This document shows positions 1 to 12,297 of a DNA stretch of 64,000 nucleotides, piece by piece (the first letter of the stretch is position 1; each line of letters opens with the position of its first letter). The notes under the pieces are model-generated. The model saw nothing but the letters and a program-made list of their open reading frames with translations. It had not been told where the DNA came from and did not search any database. The translations under genes were made by a program, and so were the position numbers. Origin of the DNA: Gossypium raimondii (taxonomy: Eukaryota > Streptophyta > Magnoliopsida > Malvales > Malvaceae); contig NC_068576.1 of NCBI RefSeq assembly GCF_025698545.1, positions 1,557,501 through 1,621,500 of the forward strand. Direction: 5' to 3'.

Positions 1-1780
1 TAGAACAAAGACTTAAAAGCACTGAATTTTGTTCGACCATCCAAAATTTTCTTTTTATTTGAAAAGCAAAAATCGAGAACAGCTCGGCGTGCGACCCGAG
101 GCTCAACTCACCTCTCGCAATATGAGTTGATTTTTGAAAAAGGAAATTTAAAAGAAATACCTCGGCATGTGACCCGAGGCTCAATTCACCTCTCGCAATA
201 TGAGTTGATTTTTGAAAAACAGCAATTGAAAAATAACTCGGCGTATGACCCAAGGCTCAACTCACTTCTCGCAATATGAGTTGATTTTTTTGAAAAAGAA
301 ATTGAAAAATACCTTAGCGTGCGACATGGGGCTCAACTCACCTCTCGCATTATGAGTTGATTTTTAGAAAAACAGAAATTGAAAATACCTCAGCGTGACC
401 CAAGGCTCAACTCACTTCTCGCATTATGAGTTGATTTTTGAAAAAAGAAATTGAAAAATAAATACCTCGGCATGCGACCTGAGGCTCAACTCACCTCTCG
501 CATTATGAGTTGATTTTTAGAAAAACAGAAATTGAAAATACCTCAGCGTGACCCGAGGCTCAACTCACTTCTCGCATTATGAGTTGATTTTTAAAAAAGA
601 AATTTAAAATAAATATCTCGGCATGTGAGCCGAGGCTCAACTCACCTTTCGCAATATGAGTTGATTTTTGAAAAACAAGCAATTGAAAAATACCTCGGCG
701 TGTGACCCAAGGCTCAACTCACTTCTCGCATTATGAGTTGATTTTTAGAAAAACAGAAATTGCAAATACCTCAGCGTGACCCGAGGCTCAACTCACTTCT
801 CGCAATATGAGTTGATTTTTTGAAAAAATAGAAATTAAATTAAAAAATACCTCAGTGTGACCCGAGGCTCAACTCACCTCAGATTATGAGTTGATTTTTT
901 GAAAAAGCGTAAATTAAATTAAAAAATACCTCAACAGGACCCGAGGCTCAACTCACCTCAGATTATGAGTTGATTTTTGAAAAAGCGAAATTTAAAAATA
1001 CCTCAACAGTGACCCGAGGTTCAACTCACCTCTATATTATGAGTTGATTTTTGAAAAAAAATGAAATTAAAAAATACTTCAACAGGACCCGAGGCTCAAC
1101 TCACCTCAGATTATGAGTTGATTTTTGAAAAAAGTAAATTAAAAAATACCTCAACAGTGACCCGAGGCTCAACTCACCTCAACGTGACCCGAGGCTCAAC
1201 TCACCTCAGATATGAGTTGATTTTTGAAAAAATAGAAATTAAAAAATACCTCAACGTGACCCGAGGCTCAACTCACCTCAGATATGAGTTGATTTTTGAA
1301 AAAGCGAAATTAAAAAATACCTCAACAGGACCCGAGGCTCAACTCACCTCAGATATGAGTTGATTTTTGAAAAAATGAAATTAAAAAATACCTCAACAGG
1401 ACCCGAGGCTCAACTCACCTCAGATATGAGTTGATTTTTAAAAAAGATAGAAATTAAAAATACCTCAACAGGACTCGAGGCTCAACTCACCTCTGTATTA
1501 TGAGTTGATTTTTTGAAAAAACAGAAATTAAATTAAAAAAATACCTCAGCGTGACCCGAGGCTCAACTCACCTTTGTATTATGAGTTGATTTGAAAAAAA
1601 AAGACATAAATTACAAATACCTCAGCGTGACCCGAGGCTCAACTCACCTCTGTATTATGAGTTAATTTTTAAAAAAAAGACAGAAATTAAAAATACCTCA
1701 GCGTGACCCGAGGCTCAACTCACCTCTGTATTATGAGTTGATTTTTTGAAAAAATGCAGAAATTTAAAAATACCTCTTGA
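1..1780 (-). repeat. Tandem repeat array in retrotransposon 3' UTR
   Basis: About two dozen head-to-tail units of roughly 72-79 bp run from the left edge to about 1780. Each holds the core GACCCGAGGCTCAACTCACC, then TATGAGTTGATTTTT and an A-rich spacer. The left half carries CTCGC and longer spacers, while the right half carries CTCAGAT or CTCTGTATT variants with about 71-72 bp spacing. One short 26-bp step lies near 1168-1194. TCAACTCA and TGAGTTGA in each unit are inverted repeats about 12 bp apart, so every unit can fold into a short hairpin. Tandem arrays in the 3' UTR of Ogre/Tat elements are a known source of satellite DNA. Open frames through the array are artefacts of repetition. Confidence 0.93.
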
Positions 1781-2683
1781 AAGAAACAGGGTTTCATAAA
1801 ACATCAGGTGAAACTAAAAGCCTTCTTCTTCATTGATTCTGTGCAGCTTTCTCCTAGTATTCCTTGCTCTACTGGTATACCTGTATATGTCATGTATGAT
1901 GTTATTACGATATGCACATGTTTGTCCTAAATGCTTTTGTGTCTACATGATCATGCAATGCACCGTAATCGTTTGTCACGTGCCCCACTTTTGATTTTTG
2001 TGAGGGTCCGCATTCATTTCCTCAATTCTTGACTTTTCTCTCTAGTTTTGTACTCATCCTCAAGTTTGGTGAGTAACCCACATTTCTTCGTATATCACCC
2101 TCTTGCCCCCTCGTTGAACTTTGTTCTTGCTTCAGGGTCCTTGTATTTATCAAATTCTCATCCAGGTAATGCTCAACATTCCTTTTGTTTAGAGTATGTC
2201 ATCTTACCATTTATCAGTTAAATGAATCAAACACGAGATGCATGAAAAATGGTAAAGTAGGCATGAAAGAAATACCTCATATTCAAACTATTTCAAAAGC
2301 AACAAAGAAAATTAACAAGGAATAGTTCAATAAAGAAAGCATCACAAAGAAAGGAAAGTGAATCCAATGGCTACAAATGCTTTAGATATCCAACGCATGA
2401 ACTTCTCCACGTTTCCTCGTCCTGGATCCTTTCGAGCACGGCTTCTGTGTAAAAGATTTCGAGCTTCTGAGAATGTTTCAAATATAGCGACTTCGTCATT
2501 CAACTCCCCATTCAAGTCACTTTGCTCCTTTAAGCCTGAGCGCACCTTATTAGGACTCCCTTTCGAGTTTTCATCCTAATCTTTTTGTTTATCAAGACGC
2601 CCTTTTCGGGTTTTCATCTTGATTTTTTCTTTCTTTTCTTTTTTCTTTTCTATTTTTTTGTTTTTGTTTTTTTTTCTTTTTTT
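1781..2683 (-). other. Retrotransposon 3' UTR between integrase and tandem array
   Basis: This stretch follows the pol stop codon at 2684 and precedes the repeat array in element orientation. It holds an A-rich (T-rich on plus) low-complexity run at about 2626-2685 and no coding domain that I recognise. Small overlapping ORFs on both strands at 2342-2579 have no recognisable domain. I take it as untranslated element sequence. Confidence 0.6.
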
Positions 2684-5600
2684 TTAGGCATAATATTTCT
2701 TCACAGCATCTGAGTTCACTGGATTAAGTAATTCTTTTCCGTCCATCTCAGTGAGAATCAGAGCCCCTCCTGAGAATGCCTTTTTTACAACGTATGGCCC
2801 TTCCCAATTTGGTGACCATTTTCCTCGAAAGTCTTTTTGTATTGAGAGGATGTTTCTTAGTACCAGTTCCCCTTCGCGGAATTCTCTTGGCCGCACCATT
2901 TTATCATGGGCCGTAATCATTCTCTTCTGGTACATCTGTCCGTGACAAATTGCCTTCAAGCGTTTTCCCTCAATAAGATTTAGCTGATCATATCGAGCTC
3001 GAACCCACTCTGATTCTTCTAGTTTTGTCTCTATCAAGACTCGCAAGGACGGGATCTCTACTTCAATAGGCAAAATGGCTTCCATCCCGTAGACCAAGGA
3101 AAAAGGAGTTACCCCCGTAGACGTCCGTACCGAGGTACGATATGCGTGCAAAGCAAATGGTAGCTTCTCGTGCCAGTCCTTATATGTCTCAGTCATCTTC
3201 CCGATAATCCTCTTGATGTTCTTATTAGCGGCTTCTACTGCTCCGTTCATCTTCGGGCAGTAGGGTGAAGAATTATGATGGTTTATCTAGAATTGCTCAC
3301 ATACTTCTTTCATCATCTTGTTGTTCAAATTTAAAGCATTATCTGAAATGATTCTTTCAGGCAGACCATATCGACATATAATTTCCTTTTTAAAAAACCT
3401 ACAGACTGCAGCCTTTGTCACATTAGCAAACGAAGTAGCTTCTACCCATTTTGTGAAGTAGTCTATAACCACAAAGATGAATCGATGCCCATTGGAAGCT
3501 TTCAGGGAAATTGGCCCTATAACATCCATGTCCCACATAGAAAAAGGCCACGGAGAAGTCATGACATGAAGGGGCGACGGAGCTGCATGAATTTTATCGC
3601 CATAAATTTGACATTTGTGGCATTTTCGTGCGTAGCCAAAGCAATCCTTTTCCATCGTCAGCCAATAATAACCAAGTCTCATGATCTGCCTGGCCATGGT
3701 GAAACCACTAGCATGTGTTCCACAAATTCCTTCATGAACCTCTTCTAGTATCTTTCTGGCTTCAACAGCGTTTACGCACCTCAAGAGCACTTGATCTTTT
3801 CCCCTTTTGTATAGAATATCTCCGTCAAGAACAAATCCAATCGCCAATTTCCTGATTGTTCTTTTGTCATTCTCATTTGCTTGCTCGGGGTACCTTTGAT
3901 TCTTGATATACTCCAAGATATCATGGAACCATGGTTGTCCATCTGACTCCTCCTCAATGCTAAAGCAATGCGCGGGGGTCTCATATATACTCATTTGGAT
4001 GGACATTATCTCAGTTTCCCTGTTTGCTTTGAACATCGAAGCCAAAGTGGCTAGGGCATCAGCCAGTTGGTTCTCCTCTCGTGGAAAGTAGTTAAAAGTC
4101 ACTTCCTTGAATTCTTTGACCAATTTCGCAACGAGATCGTGGTACTTGATTAATTTCGAATCCCTCACTTCCCAATCTCCACGAATTTGATAAATGACTA
4201 ACGATGAGTCCCCGTGTACCTCTAAGATTTTGATCTTCTTCTTGATAGCTTCACGAAGCCCCATGATGCAAGCTTCGTACTCCGCTATATTATTGGTACA
4301 GAAGAAATCCAATCTGGCAGTGAGTGGGTAATGGACCCCTTCAGGTGACACTAAGACTGCTCCGATCCCATGCTCCAATGCATTTGATGCACCATCAAAG
4401 CTCATCTTCCATGACTTTCCTTTTGATGACTTGCCCTCTTTTTCTGAAATGCACATCAAATCTTCATCTGGGAAATCAAATCTCAAAGGCTCGTATTCCT
4501 CCGTTGTTCGACTTGGCAAGAAATCAGCTATTGCGCTTCCCTTTATCGACTTTTGGCTCACATATACAATGTCATACTCAGTCAATAGGATCTGCCATCG
4601 TGCCATCCTCCCTGAGAGTGCAGGTGACTCCATCATGTACTTTATTGGGTCCAATTTTGAAATTAACCATGTCGTATGATATAACATGTATTGTCTGAGC
4701 CTTCGAACCGTCCAAATTAATGCATAACAAAAATTTTCAATTGAAGGGTATTTCGCTTTATACTCTGTGAACTTCTTGCTGAGGTAATAAATTACCTTTT
4801 CTCTTTTCCCCGACTCGTCATGTTGTCCCAGTACGCAACCCATTGAGTTCTCAAACACGGTCAATTACAATATTAATGGTTTTCCAGGGGTCAGCGGTAC
4901 TAGCACAGGAGGATTAGACAAATACCGTTTTATCTTATCGAATGCCACTTGGCACTCCTCGTTCCATTCTCCCGGGTTATGCTTTCGAAGGAGTCGAAAA
5001 ATTAGATCACACTGATTCGTAAGTTGGGCAATGAATCGAGCAATGTAATTCAACCTTCCTAACAATCCCCTGACTTCCTTTTGTGTGCGCGGGGGAGGCA
5101 ATTCTTGTATAGCTTTTATCTTATCTAGATCAACCTCGATACCTCTTTCACTAACAATGAAACCTAGCAGTTTTCCTGAGGTAGCCCCAAACGTACATTT
5201 GGCCGGGTTAAGCTTCAACTGGAACTTCTTTAATCTTTCAAACAGCTTCCTAAGACTCCCAACACGCTCTCTTTCTTCCCGAGATTTGGCAATCATATCA
5301 TCGACATAAACTTCTATTTCTTTGTGCATCATATCATGAAACAACGTCACCATAGCTCTCTGATATGTTGCCCCAGCATTCTTTAATCCGAATGGCATTA
5401 CTTTATAGCAGAAGGTTCCCCATATTGTTATGAATGCAGTTTTCTCCATGTCCTCGGGAGCCATCTTTATCTGATTATAACCTGAGAAGTCACCCATGAA
5501 TGAAAACAAAGAATGCTTTGCCGTATTATCCACCAAACTGTCGATGTGCGGTAAAGGAAAGTTATCCTTAGGGCTTGCTTGATTCAGATCACGATAATCC

Positions 5601-6143
5601 ACGCACATTCGCACCTTGCCATCCTTTTTTGGCACTGGGACTATATTAGCTACCCATTCTGGATACTTTGAAACTTGTAGGAAGCCAGCGTCAAATTGTT
5701 TCTTGACTTCTTCTTTTATCTTTAACAGCATTTCGGGTCTCATCCTTCTTAATTTCTGCTGAACGGGCTTACATTCTGGTTTCAGTGGGAGCTTATGGAC
5801 CACAATATCTGTGTTCAACCCTGGCATATCCTGATAAGACCAGGCAAACACATCCTTGTACTCATGGAGCAAGGCGATCAAATTACGCCTGGTGTTTTCT
5901 AAAGTGGAAGTCCCAATCTTCACTTCTTGTTTCTCTTCTTCATTCCCCAAGTTCACTACCTCAACAGATTCTTGATGGGGAAGGATCTGTTTCTCCTCTT
6001 GTTCCACCATTCTCAGTAAGTCAGGAGACGAGACACAATCTTCAGCATTTTCGTCGGCTTCGAATTCTCCTAAACAAACAGCCTTCTCAAAATTGATTTC
6101 AGGATTCATAACGGGATTATTCATGCCATTGATATCTAAGCAC
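2684..6143 (-). pseudogene. Retrotransposon Pol exon: RT, RNase H, archaeal-type RNase H, integrase
   Basis: One reading frame from the predicted splice acceptor (first base 6143) to the stop at 2684 holds the whole Pol region. In order: a linker; reverse transcriptase with MCVDYRDLNQA and the catalytic YVDD; the standard RNase H (LSKKFTEYKAKY onward); an archaeal-type second RNase H starting at SFDGASN with IAEYEA; and integrase with a zinc-finger region (HKCQIYG), DMDVIGP, SDNALNLN and NGAVEAANKN, so the D, D and E positions are all present. Two in-frame stops break it: TAA at 4867-4865 at the start of the first RNase H and TAG at 3289-3287 inside integrase. Each looks like a single-base change in an otherwise conserved segment. 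The second RNase H assigns the element to the Ogre/Tat lineage. Confidence 0.9.
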
Positions 6144-6414
6144 CTGAAAGGTGAATGGAAAAAGCTATAGAAGAGCATTGAGGTATTGGAATCAACATAT
6201 GATGATATGAGATGATATGAGACATATGCTGGAAAAGGAAATGAATAGAAGGAGTAGTCGTGAAGTTAATGGAAATGAAAAGAACATGACAATATAAAAC
6301 AAAATGCATCTTCATTAATGATCATTAAAATGATAAAGAGCAAACATAAGCTCTTACAAAAGGGACCCTACTATTTAAGGACACACAAAATGAAGGGTTA
6401 ACATTGAGCATTAC
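6144..6414 (-). other. Predicted retrotransposon intron between protease and RT
   Basis: On the minus strand a donor GTAATG starts at 6414, and a pyrimidine-rich tract ending in CTTTCAG ends at 6144, giving a 271-nt intron. Removing it joins the protease frame to the RT frame in phase, skipping the stop that lies immediately after the donor (6413-6411) and giving a junction read as PSE-CLDING. Ogre elements are known to splice an intron at this position, so this is sequence evidence plus family precedent. Transcript data would be needed for proof. Confidence 0.72.
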
Positions 6415-9400
6415 TCTGAAGGAGACTTAAAAACTACAATGAGGTCCACAGCAGTCCAGTTGTTCAAAACATATCCTGGAGGACAAGGGCCTATCATCGA
6501 AGCGTTCTTAATTTCATCATTCTCATTGTCAATAGCATTTAGACTGAGATTCTGAAGACCCTTTTCAATCAATAATGTGGCTTACGAATTGTTCTGCCCT
6601 GGGTACATCACTCCTGCTGATGTAAATGTTCTCGACAAAGGAGGATACGCCAACGGCCCCCATTCTAATTCCTGGCCCGAAGCTCTTGCGATTCTTCTTT
6701 CTCGATTTTTCTGAAATTGTTTTCGTTTTTTATGTACATCTGGCTTAAACCCCAAACCGTATCAACCCTTGTGGTACGTTGGTTTCAAAGCTCTAACCAT
6801 CCCTTGTTGATATTTTCCCAAACTTTTCCTTGCTCGAGCTCTTTGTCCCACAGTCAGCTTAATTCCAATCTTGGTATTCCTCGACAGTTTGGGAATGGGG
6901 ATCTTATTCCCTTCAGCAACAAATGCAGCATTGATAAATTCCAAGGAGCGAAAAGAACATTCTACAGCATCTTCGCTTATTTCGATGTAGGGTGCATCAG
7001 TAGAGATAGATGCGACGATGTCTTCCTCGCCACCAACAGTAATCAAACGACTATCCATGATGAACTTTACTTTCTGATGGAGAGATGAAGGAACTGCCCA
7101 GCAGAATGGATCCAAGGTCTTCCTAACAGGCAATTGTATGAAGGCGTGATGTCCATGACCTGAAACTCAATATCGTATGCACATGGCCCCACTTTTAAAG
7201 GAATTTCGATCTTTCCCATGACCTCTCACCGTGTCCCATCAAATGCCCTTACTATAGAATGACAATGCCTCAGATAGGACATATCAACCGGCATCCTAGA
7301 AAGCGTGGCCAAAGGCATAACATTGAGTGCAGATCCATTGTCGATGAACACATTTGGTAATATGTAACCTTTGCAATTGGTTGTGATGTGCAATGCTTTT
7401 ATGGAGCCTCTTCCATTTGGCGGTATTTCGTCGTCACTAAAGGAGATGAAATTATCTGCATTTAGATTATTTGCCCACCTATCAAACTTTTCCACAGATA
7501 CATTGTTCGCCACATAAGCTTGATTTAACACTTTTAACAAGGCATTCCGATGTGGCTCCGAATTCAACAATAGAGACAGTACCGAGATTGTTTAATTGTT
7601 CTACAACGCTATATTCACTGTGCTTAATGAACTTTAAGAACTCACATGCTTCCTCCTAATTCACAGCCTTTTTAACTTCTTGCTCGGGTGGTATTTCAAC
7701 ATCATCCTCAGCCTCATACATTGGTGCTTTTCCTTTTTGGCTCGGACCAGCAACCTTCTTCTTTGGCTCAACCGTCTCGGGAGAATAACATCTTCCGCTA
7801 CGAGTAAAATGTCCTACTCCGCTAACACCTTCACTCACAACCTTGGACTTTTCACCCTCAGGTACAATGATATTAACATCATACTTCCACGGCACTGCCT
7901 TGTTGTCCTTGTAAGGGAAAGGAGCAGGTACTTCGATTATCAAACTTGGTTTAACTTCTCGACTAACCTCTTCCTTCTTTGCCTCGTAATAAATCACCAA
8001 AGGTCTATCGACGCTATAAGGGAAAGCCATCAATTGATTATCAGAGGCACATATTTCTCCTTCTTCGGTCCCCTCCACCCTATCAAAGACCTTGACCTCT
8101 TTGTTATCCATCATGTCCTGAAGTAATTTCCCAAATTCCTTACAAGATTGGATGTCATACCCTTGGACGCCATGAAAATCATAGAAACTTTGGTCTTTTG
8201 TACTTTCTTCTTTGAGAATCTTACTAGACAGACAGAGCAAGCCACTTTCAATCATCATCTCCCATACCTTCCGCAAAGGTGTCTTTATTTTGGTAACATA
8301 AACTTTGGCTCACCAATTGTCTTCGTTTGTTACCGCATTTACATTTCCGCCAGTATGATTAGGAAGAGGATTCCCCGTCACATTGCTAACACCATCGAAT
8401 CGTAGAACGCCGGCATCAATGAGACCTTAAACCCTCCTTTTAAAAGCAAGGCAGTTTTCTGTAGAGTGTCCCTAATTCCCAGCGTGATACATGCAGTTAG
8501 CGTTAGGATCATACCACTTCGGATATGGAGGCTTCAGGGGCGCCATGTAATGTGGGGATATTAACTGTTTTTCCAACAGCTTCGGGTATAATTCTTCGTA
8601 TGATACAGGAATTGGAGTAAACTGAGGCCTTTCAAGATTGGGTCTTGTTGGTCTTTGTTCATTTTTCGGTTGGCTTTGTGTAGGCACGATGTTTGGTGGG
8701 AACACGGTGAATGGTCTTTGGTTATTCATAGCATAAACGGGGTAAGGCGAAGGTGCTTGATAGTAAGGACCTTGAGGAGGAAAGTAGAAGTTTGAAGGTG
8801 GGCGATAATGAGGTCGTGATTGGGTGGGGTACGAATTGGGAGCACAGTGGCTCTCGGTTCCAACCATATGGGCCTCCACCTCCTTTTTCTTTACAGGTAC
8901 TGCCCTCTTCTAACTCTCAGAGCTTTCTATTCTCCCACTCTTGACGGCGTTTTCAATAAGCTCCCCAGATATTACAATATTCGCAAAGTCCTTTGTGGCA
9001 CTTCCTACCAATTTGTCGTAAAACGGTGCTTTTAGAGTATTAATAAAGAGGATCGTTATCTCTGTCTTAGTTAACGGAGGCTCCACTTGAGCAGAGATAT
9101 CCCTCCATCTTTGTGCATATTGCCGAAAAGTCTCTGTCGGCTTCTTTTCCATCATTTGTAAAGTTAATCGATCAGGCACCATAACCGATACATGCCTATA
9201 TTGCTCACAGAATGCTGACGCCAAATCTTTCCATGATCGGATTCTCTCTCTGCTAAGCTGATTATACCATCGAAGGGCTGAGCCCACTAAACTATCTTGA
9301 AAGCAGTGTACCAATAACTTATCATCGTTCATGTAGCCAGTCATCTTTCGGCAAAACATGATAAGATGCGCCTTTAGACATCTTGTTCCATCATACTTCT

Positions 9401-10001
9401 CAAAATCAGGTGCCTTGAATTTTGGGGGTAGAATCAAATCAGGTACCAAATTGAGCTCTTTGGCACTCAAAGCAGAGAAAACTTCAGCGCCTTCTACTGC
9501 CTTGATCCTCTCTTCCAAGATCCTATACTTATCCTGAGCGTTATTGTCATCAATTCTCAACCTTGCTACTTCTACAGGATCATCTAGGTCTGGAACAATT
9601 GGATCTGAAGGATTAGCCCCAGGGTTCGATACAAACATTCCTTGTCCTAAATGAGCAGATGGAGTAGGATGTTGTTCCAGGCCTGTAGGTTCCCTTTGGG
9701 GGTATCCTCGTTGCATTGCGTGGACATGAGGTGGAGTAAATCCCGGGGAATAAAGTGGGTCTTGATTAGCTCTTGACTGAGGCGGTTCTACGACATCAGG
9801 GCTCTGCATAGGTCTCTTTCCTTTGACCAAGGCCGTCATCATTTCCATCATTTTGGCCATTTGTTCCCTTTGCTCGAGCGATTCCTCTCGAGACCTCACC
9901 ATCAAATCTCTTGCCTCTTGCTGCGACTTGGCCAGTTGCTCCTGTAACTCTCTTTGGGTTCTTTCCATCTTTTCCATCCTTTCATTGAGTTCGGCATCCA
10001 T
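6415..10001 (-). pseudogene. Retrotransposon gag-protease ORF, interrupted
   Basis: The first ATG of the gag frame is at 10001. An N-terminal coiled coil rich in E, Q, R and K is followed by a retrotransposon gag domain (about 9500-8930; FEKYDGT, ALRWYNQL, YAQRWRDIS). A Pro/Tyr-rich region follows, then a C-x3-H zinc-knuckle-like segment near 8480 that contains an in-frame stop (8474-8472). The frame continues to 7656 and beyond. Aspartic protease sequence with VFIDNGSALNVMP lies in a shifted frame at about 7570-7110. A second shift returns to the gag frame (about 7110-6762), ending at the predicted splice donor. At least four stops (8912-8910, 8474-8472, 7658-7656, 6764-6762) and two frameshifts (near 7570 and 7110) make it non-functional as read. 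The protease motif has DNGS where DTGS or DSGS is usual; I recall DNGS as normal in this plant lineage. Confidence 0.85.
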
Positions 10002-10263
10002 AGCTTTAGCTCTCAAGCGTGTCCTGTAAGAGTGACGTGATTCCAGACTCGTAGTGTGGTAACTGTGGATTAGATGGTTTTAACCTTAGCGAATGATTAG
10101 GGAGATATGAGCATGCAATGAATAAATGAATGAGTAACTAATAAATGTTAATCATGCGTAAATATGCAAAAATAGGTGTTGATTCCAAAATGGCCCCATA
10201 CTTGGGTGTTTTATTTATCAAAAGAGTCCGTTACAAAAAGTTTTGCCATATTAATTTTAACAG

Positions 10264-12297
10264 TTACACAAACTTCTTAGCCACATCGCCTTGTTTCTTT
10301 ATACGTTCCAAGAACTCCGAAATGCTCGATCTTTGGCTAGGAGGGTATTGACAACTGAGAACTTCCGCTTCATCTGATAATTGTACAACATGCGCCGCCA
10401 CCTTACGAATTTCATTGATCAAACTACCGAGATGCATATCCTTTTCTTGGAGGGCTCTTTCATAGGCGCGAATGTCTCTGTCATGCTGACCATTCTTCTC
10501 TTCTAAAGCTCTCAAGAGGTCATCCAAATGTTGCTGATGAGCTTGCAGTGTACTCTCTAGACTTCAGATTTTTCCTTTTAGCTCTTGATGCCCAGACTGA
10601 CTAGCCGTTAGTTCTGCAGTCACAGTTTCGTATTCAGCGTTCTTCTTCCTCAACTCTATCATAGCACGTGCAGCTCTTTCCTCTTCTTTCTTCGCTTTGG
10701 CTTTCCAGAATTCCATTCCACCTTTGATATTGCTTAGTTCCTCCTTCCATTCTGCTGATGCTTTGCCTAATCCACTATTTCTTATAGTGCCTCTTAATTT
10801 CTTGTTTTCCAAATGAAGGTCCTTTAAATCCTTTCTCGTGACTTCACCTTCTTTTTAGACTTTTTCTGTTCTGGATTTTTCAATTTCGACATCAATCTTC
10901 AGCTGGAAGTTTTCCTCCTGGAGAGAACTAATATCTCGCAACATTTTGGCTTTTTCACGTTCAAATTCATGTCTTGCAATTTCTAGCTCGGATGGGATTT
11001 CCTCTGAGAACGGATTCCGGTAAGCTTCATCGATCGGTGGGGTTATTTGACTCTTCACTCGTCGTTGCCTCCATATGTCATAGTCTACAGTGATAGTATC
11101 AGCATAGAGAGCCAATTCTATTAGGTAGATTTTCTTCCAAGAATTCGCAGTATCTCTAACCTTTCTTATGTAACCCTCACCCATAAAGGCAAACTCCGAT
11201 TGTGCCAATCCATCGGTAACTGGTACAAACTGTCGCGAAGCGAACTGTCTTTGAACCAACAATGGAGCATATCCAACTCCTCCCCATAATCCTAGTAAAG
11301 GCACCCAGTCTTGGTTTCCACACTTGTATAACAAGACAGAGGGATGAATCCAAGGTGCTCTCCAAGTTATATCTTCGGCACGGAGGTTCTGAAAAACCGA
11401 GACCCAATGTTGTTCAGTGACATCCTTCGGCCAATCTTTTTCAAGGTGTGCTTCCAACGGGGAGAATGTCTTTGAAAACATGTGGAAAGGCGAGCGCTCC
11501 ACCTTCCAAAAGTGGCTAAAGATCCAAACATTTAGTAACTGAGCGCATCCGATAAAGCGTCCTTCCCCTTTTCTCCTACAAGCATTTAGAGATCTAAAAG
11601 TCTCAGCCAAGATGGTTGGGACCGGGTTGACTCTTTGCTTCAACTTTTCGAAGAAATCCACAACCGCAACTTCAATATGCCCAAGAACCTTCGGGAAGAC
11701 GACCAGTCCGTAAATGGCCAAGGCAAACAAATCTACTCTTTTCAAAACATCTGGGTGATTCTGAACTAACTCCCGAAGAGGAAACCACGGAACACAACTG
11801 ACTTCATACTTCTTCTTTATCTGTTTTTCAGCCCATGTATCAGTCATCCCCGTCAACTTCATTAGCTTTTTCTTAAAGGTCATTGGTTTAGGCTCCTTCA
11901 CATATATTTTGTTGAGTTGCACATTATCGATGCGAAGCAAAGCGGCATACTCTTCTATGGTTGGAGTCATATCTTCCTGATTGAAAGTGAAACATTGATA
12001 GGCTGGGTCCCAGAATCGAACCATGGCTTGGATCAACTGCTCGTTCACATCGATTGCTATCAAGTGAGCTATATCCCCATACTTCTCGGTGAAAATGCCT
12101 CTAGTATCTGAGTCCCACTGTTTCCAAATCCTTGTCAAGTCTTCAAGATCATTCTGGCGCACATTCGAGGTCACACGTTCGGGAAGATCAGAGGTGTATC
12201 CTTCCTTCAAACTGTCCCCTTTCGCCTTCTGAGTTCTCAAAGACCAATCTCGAACTACAGCATTTTTCTCGGTTACTCGTGTAATTGACTCCTCCAT
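10264..12297 (-). pseudogene. Retrotransposon extra ORF1 (plant-mobile-domain-like), two in-frame stops
   Basis: Upstream of gag is a long ORF whose first ATG is at 12297; a TAA lies just upstream at 12327-12325. The first ~480 residues resemble the DUF7745/plant-mobile-domain-like proteins often annotated in cotton (DLTRIWKQWD, VRFWDPAYQCFTFN, PTIEEYAALLR, ALAIYGLVVFPKVLGHI, RKGEGRFIGCAQLL, DWVPLLGLWGGVGYAPLL). The C-terminal part is coiled coil (EEERAARAMIELRKKNAEYE and onward to 10264). All segments share one frame, separated only by TAA at 10857-10855 and another stop at 10566-10564. Its role in the element is unknown. An extra ORF before gag is a family trait of Ogre. The homologous single domain also occurs in host genes, so capture is possible. 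Confidence 0.75.

Noticed and set aside
1061-1363. 100-codon ORF in the left repeat array
   Set aside because: It repeats one peptide unit (YELIFEK) because the DNA unit length is near a multiple of three; no start context or domain. It is a by-product of the tandem array.
1-1780. CRISPR-like array appearance
   Set aside because: Regular repeats with variable spacers could look like CRISPR, but the whole unit repeats (spacers are variants of each other), and the context is a plant retroelement 3' UTR.
6762-9035. Plus-strand ORFs antisense to gag-protease
   Set aside because: Shadows of the minus-strand retroelement genes; no independent domain.
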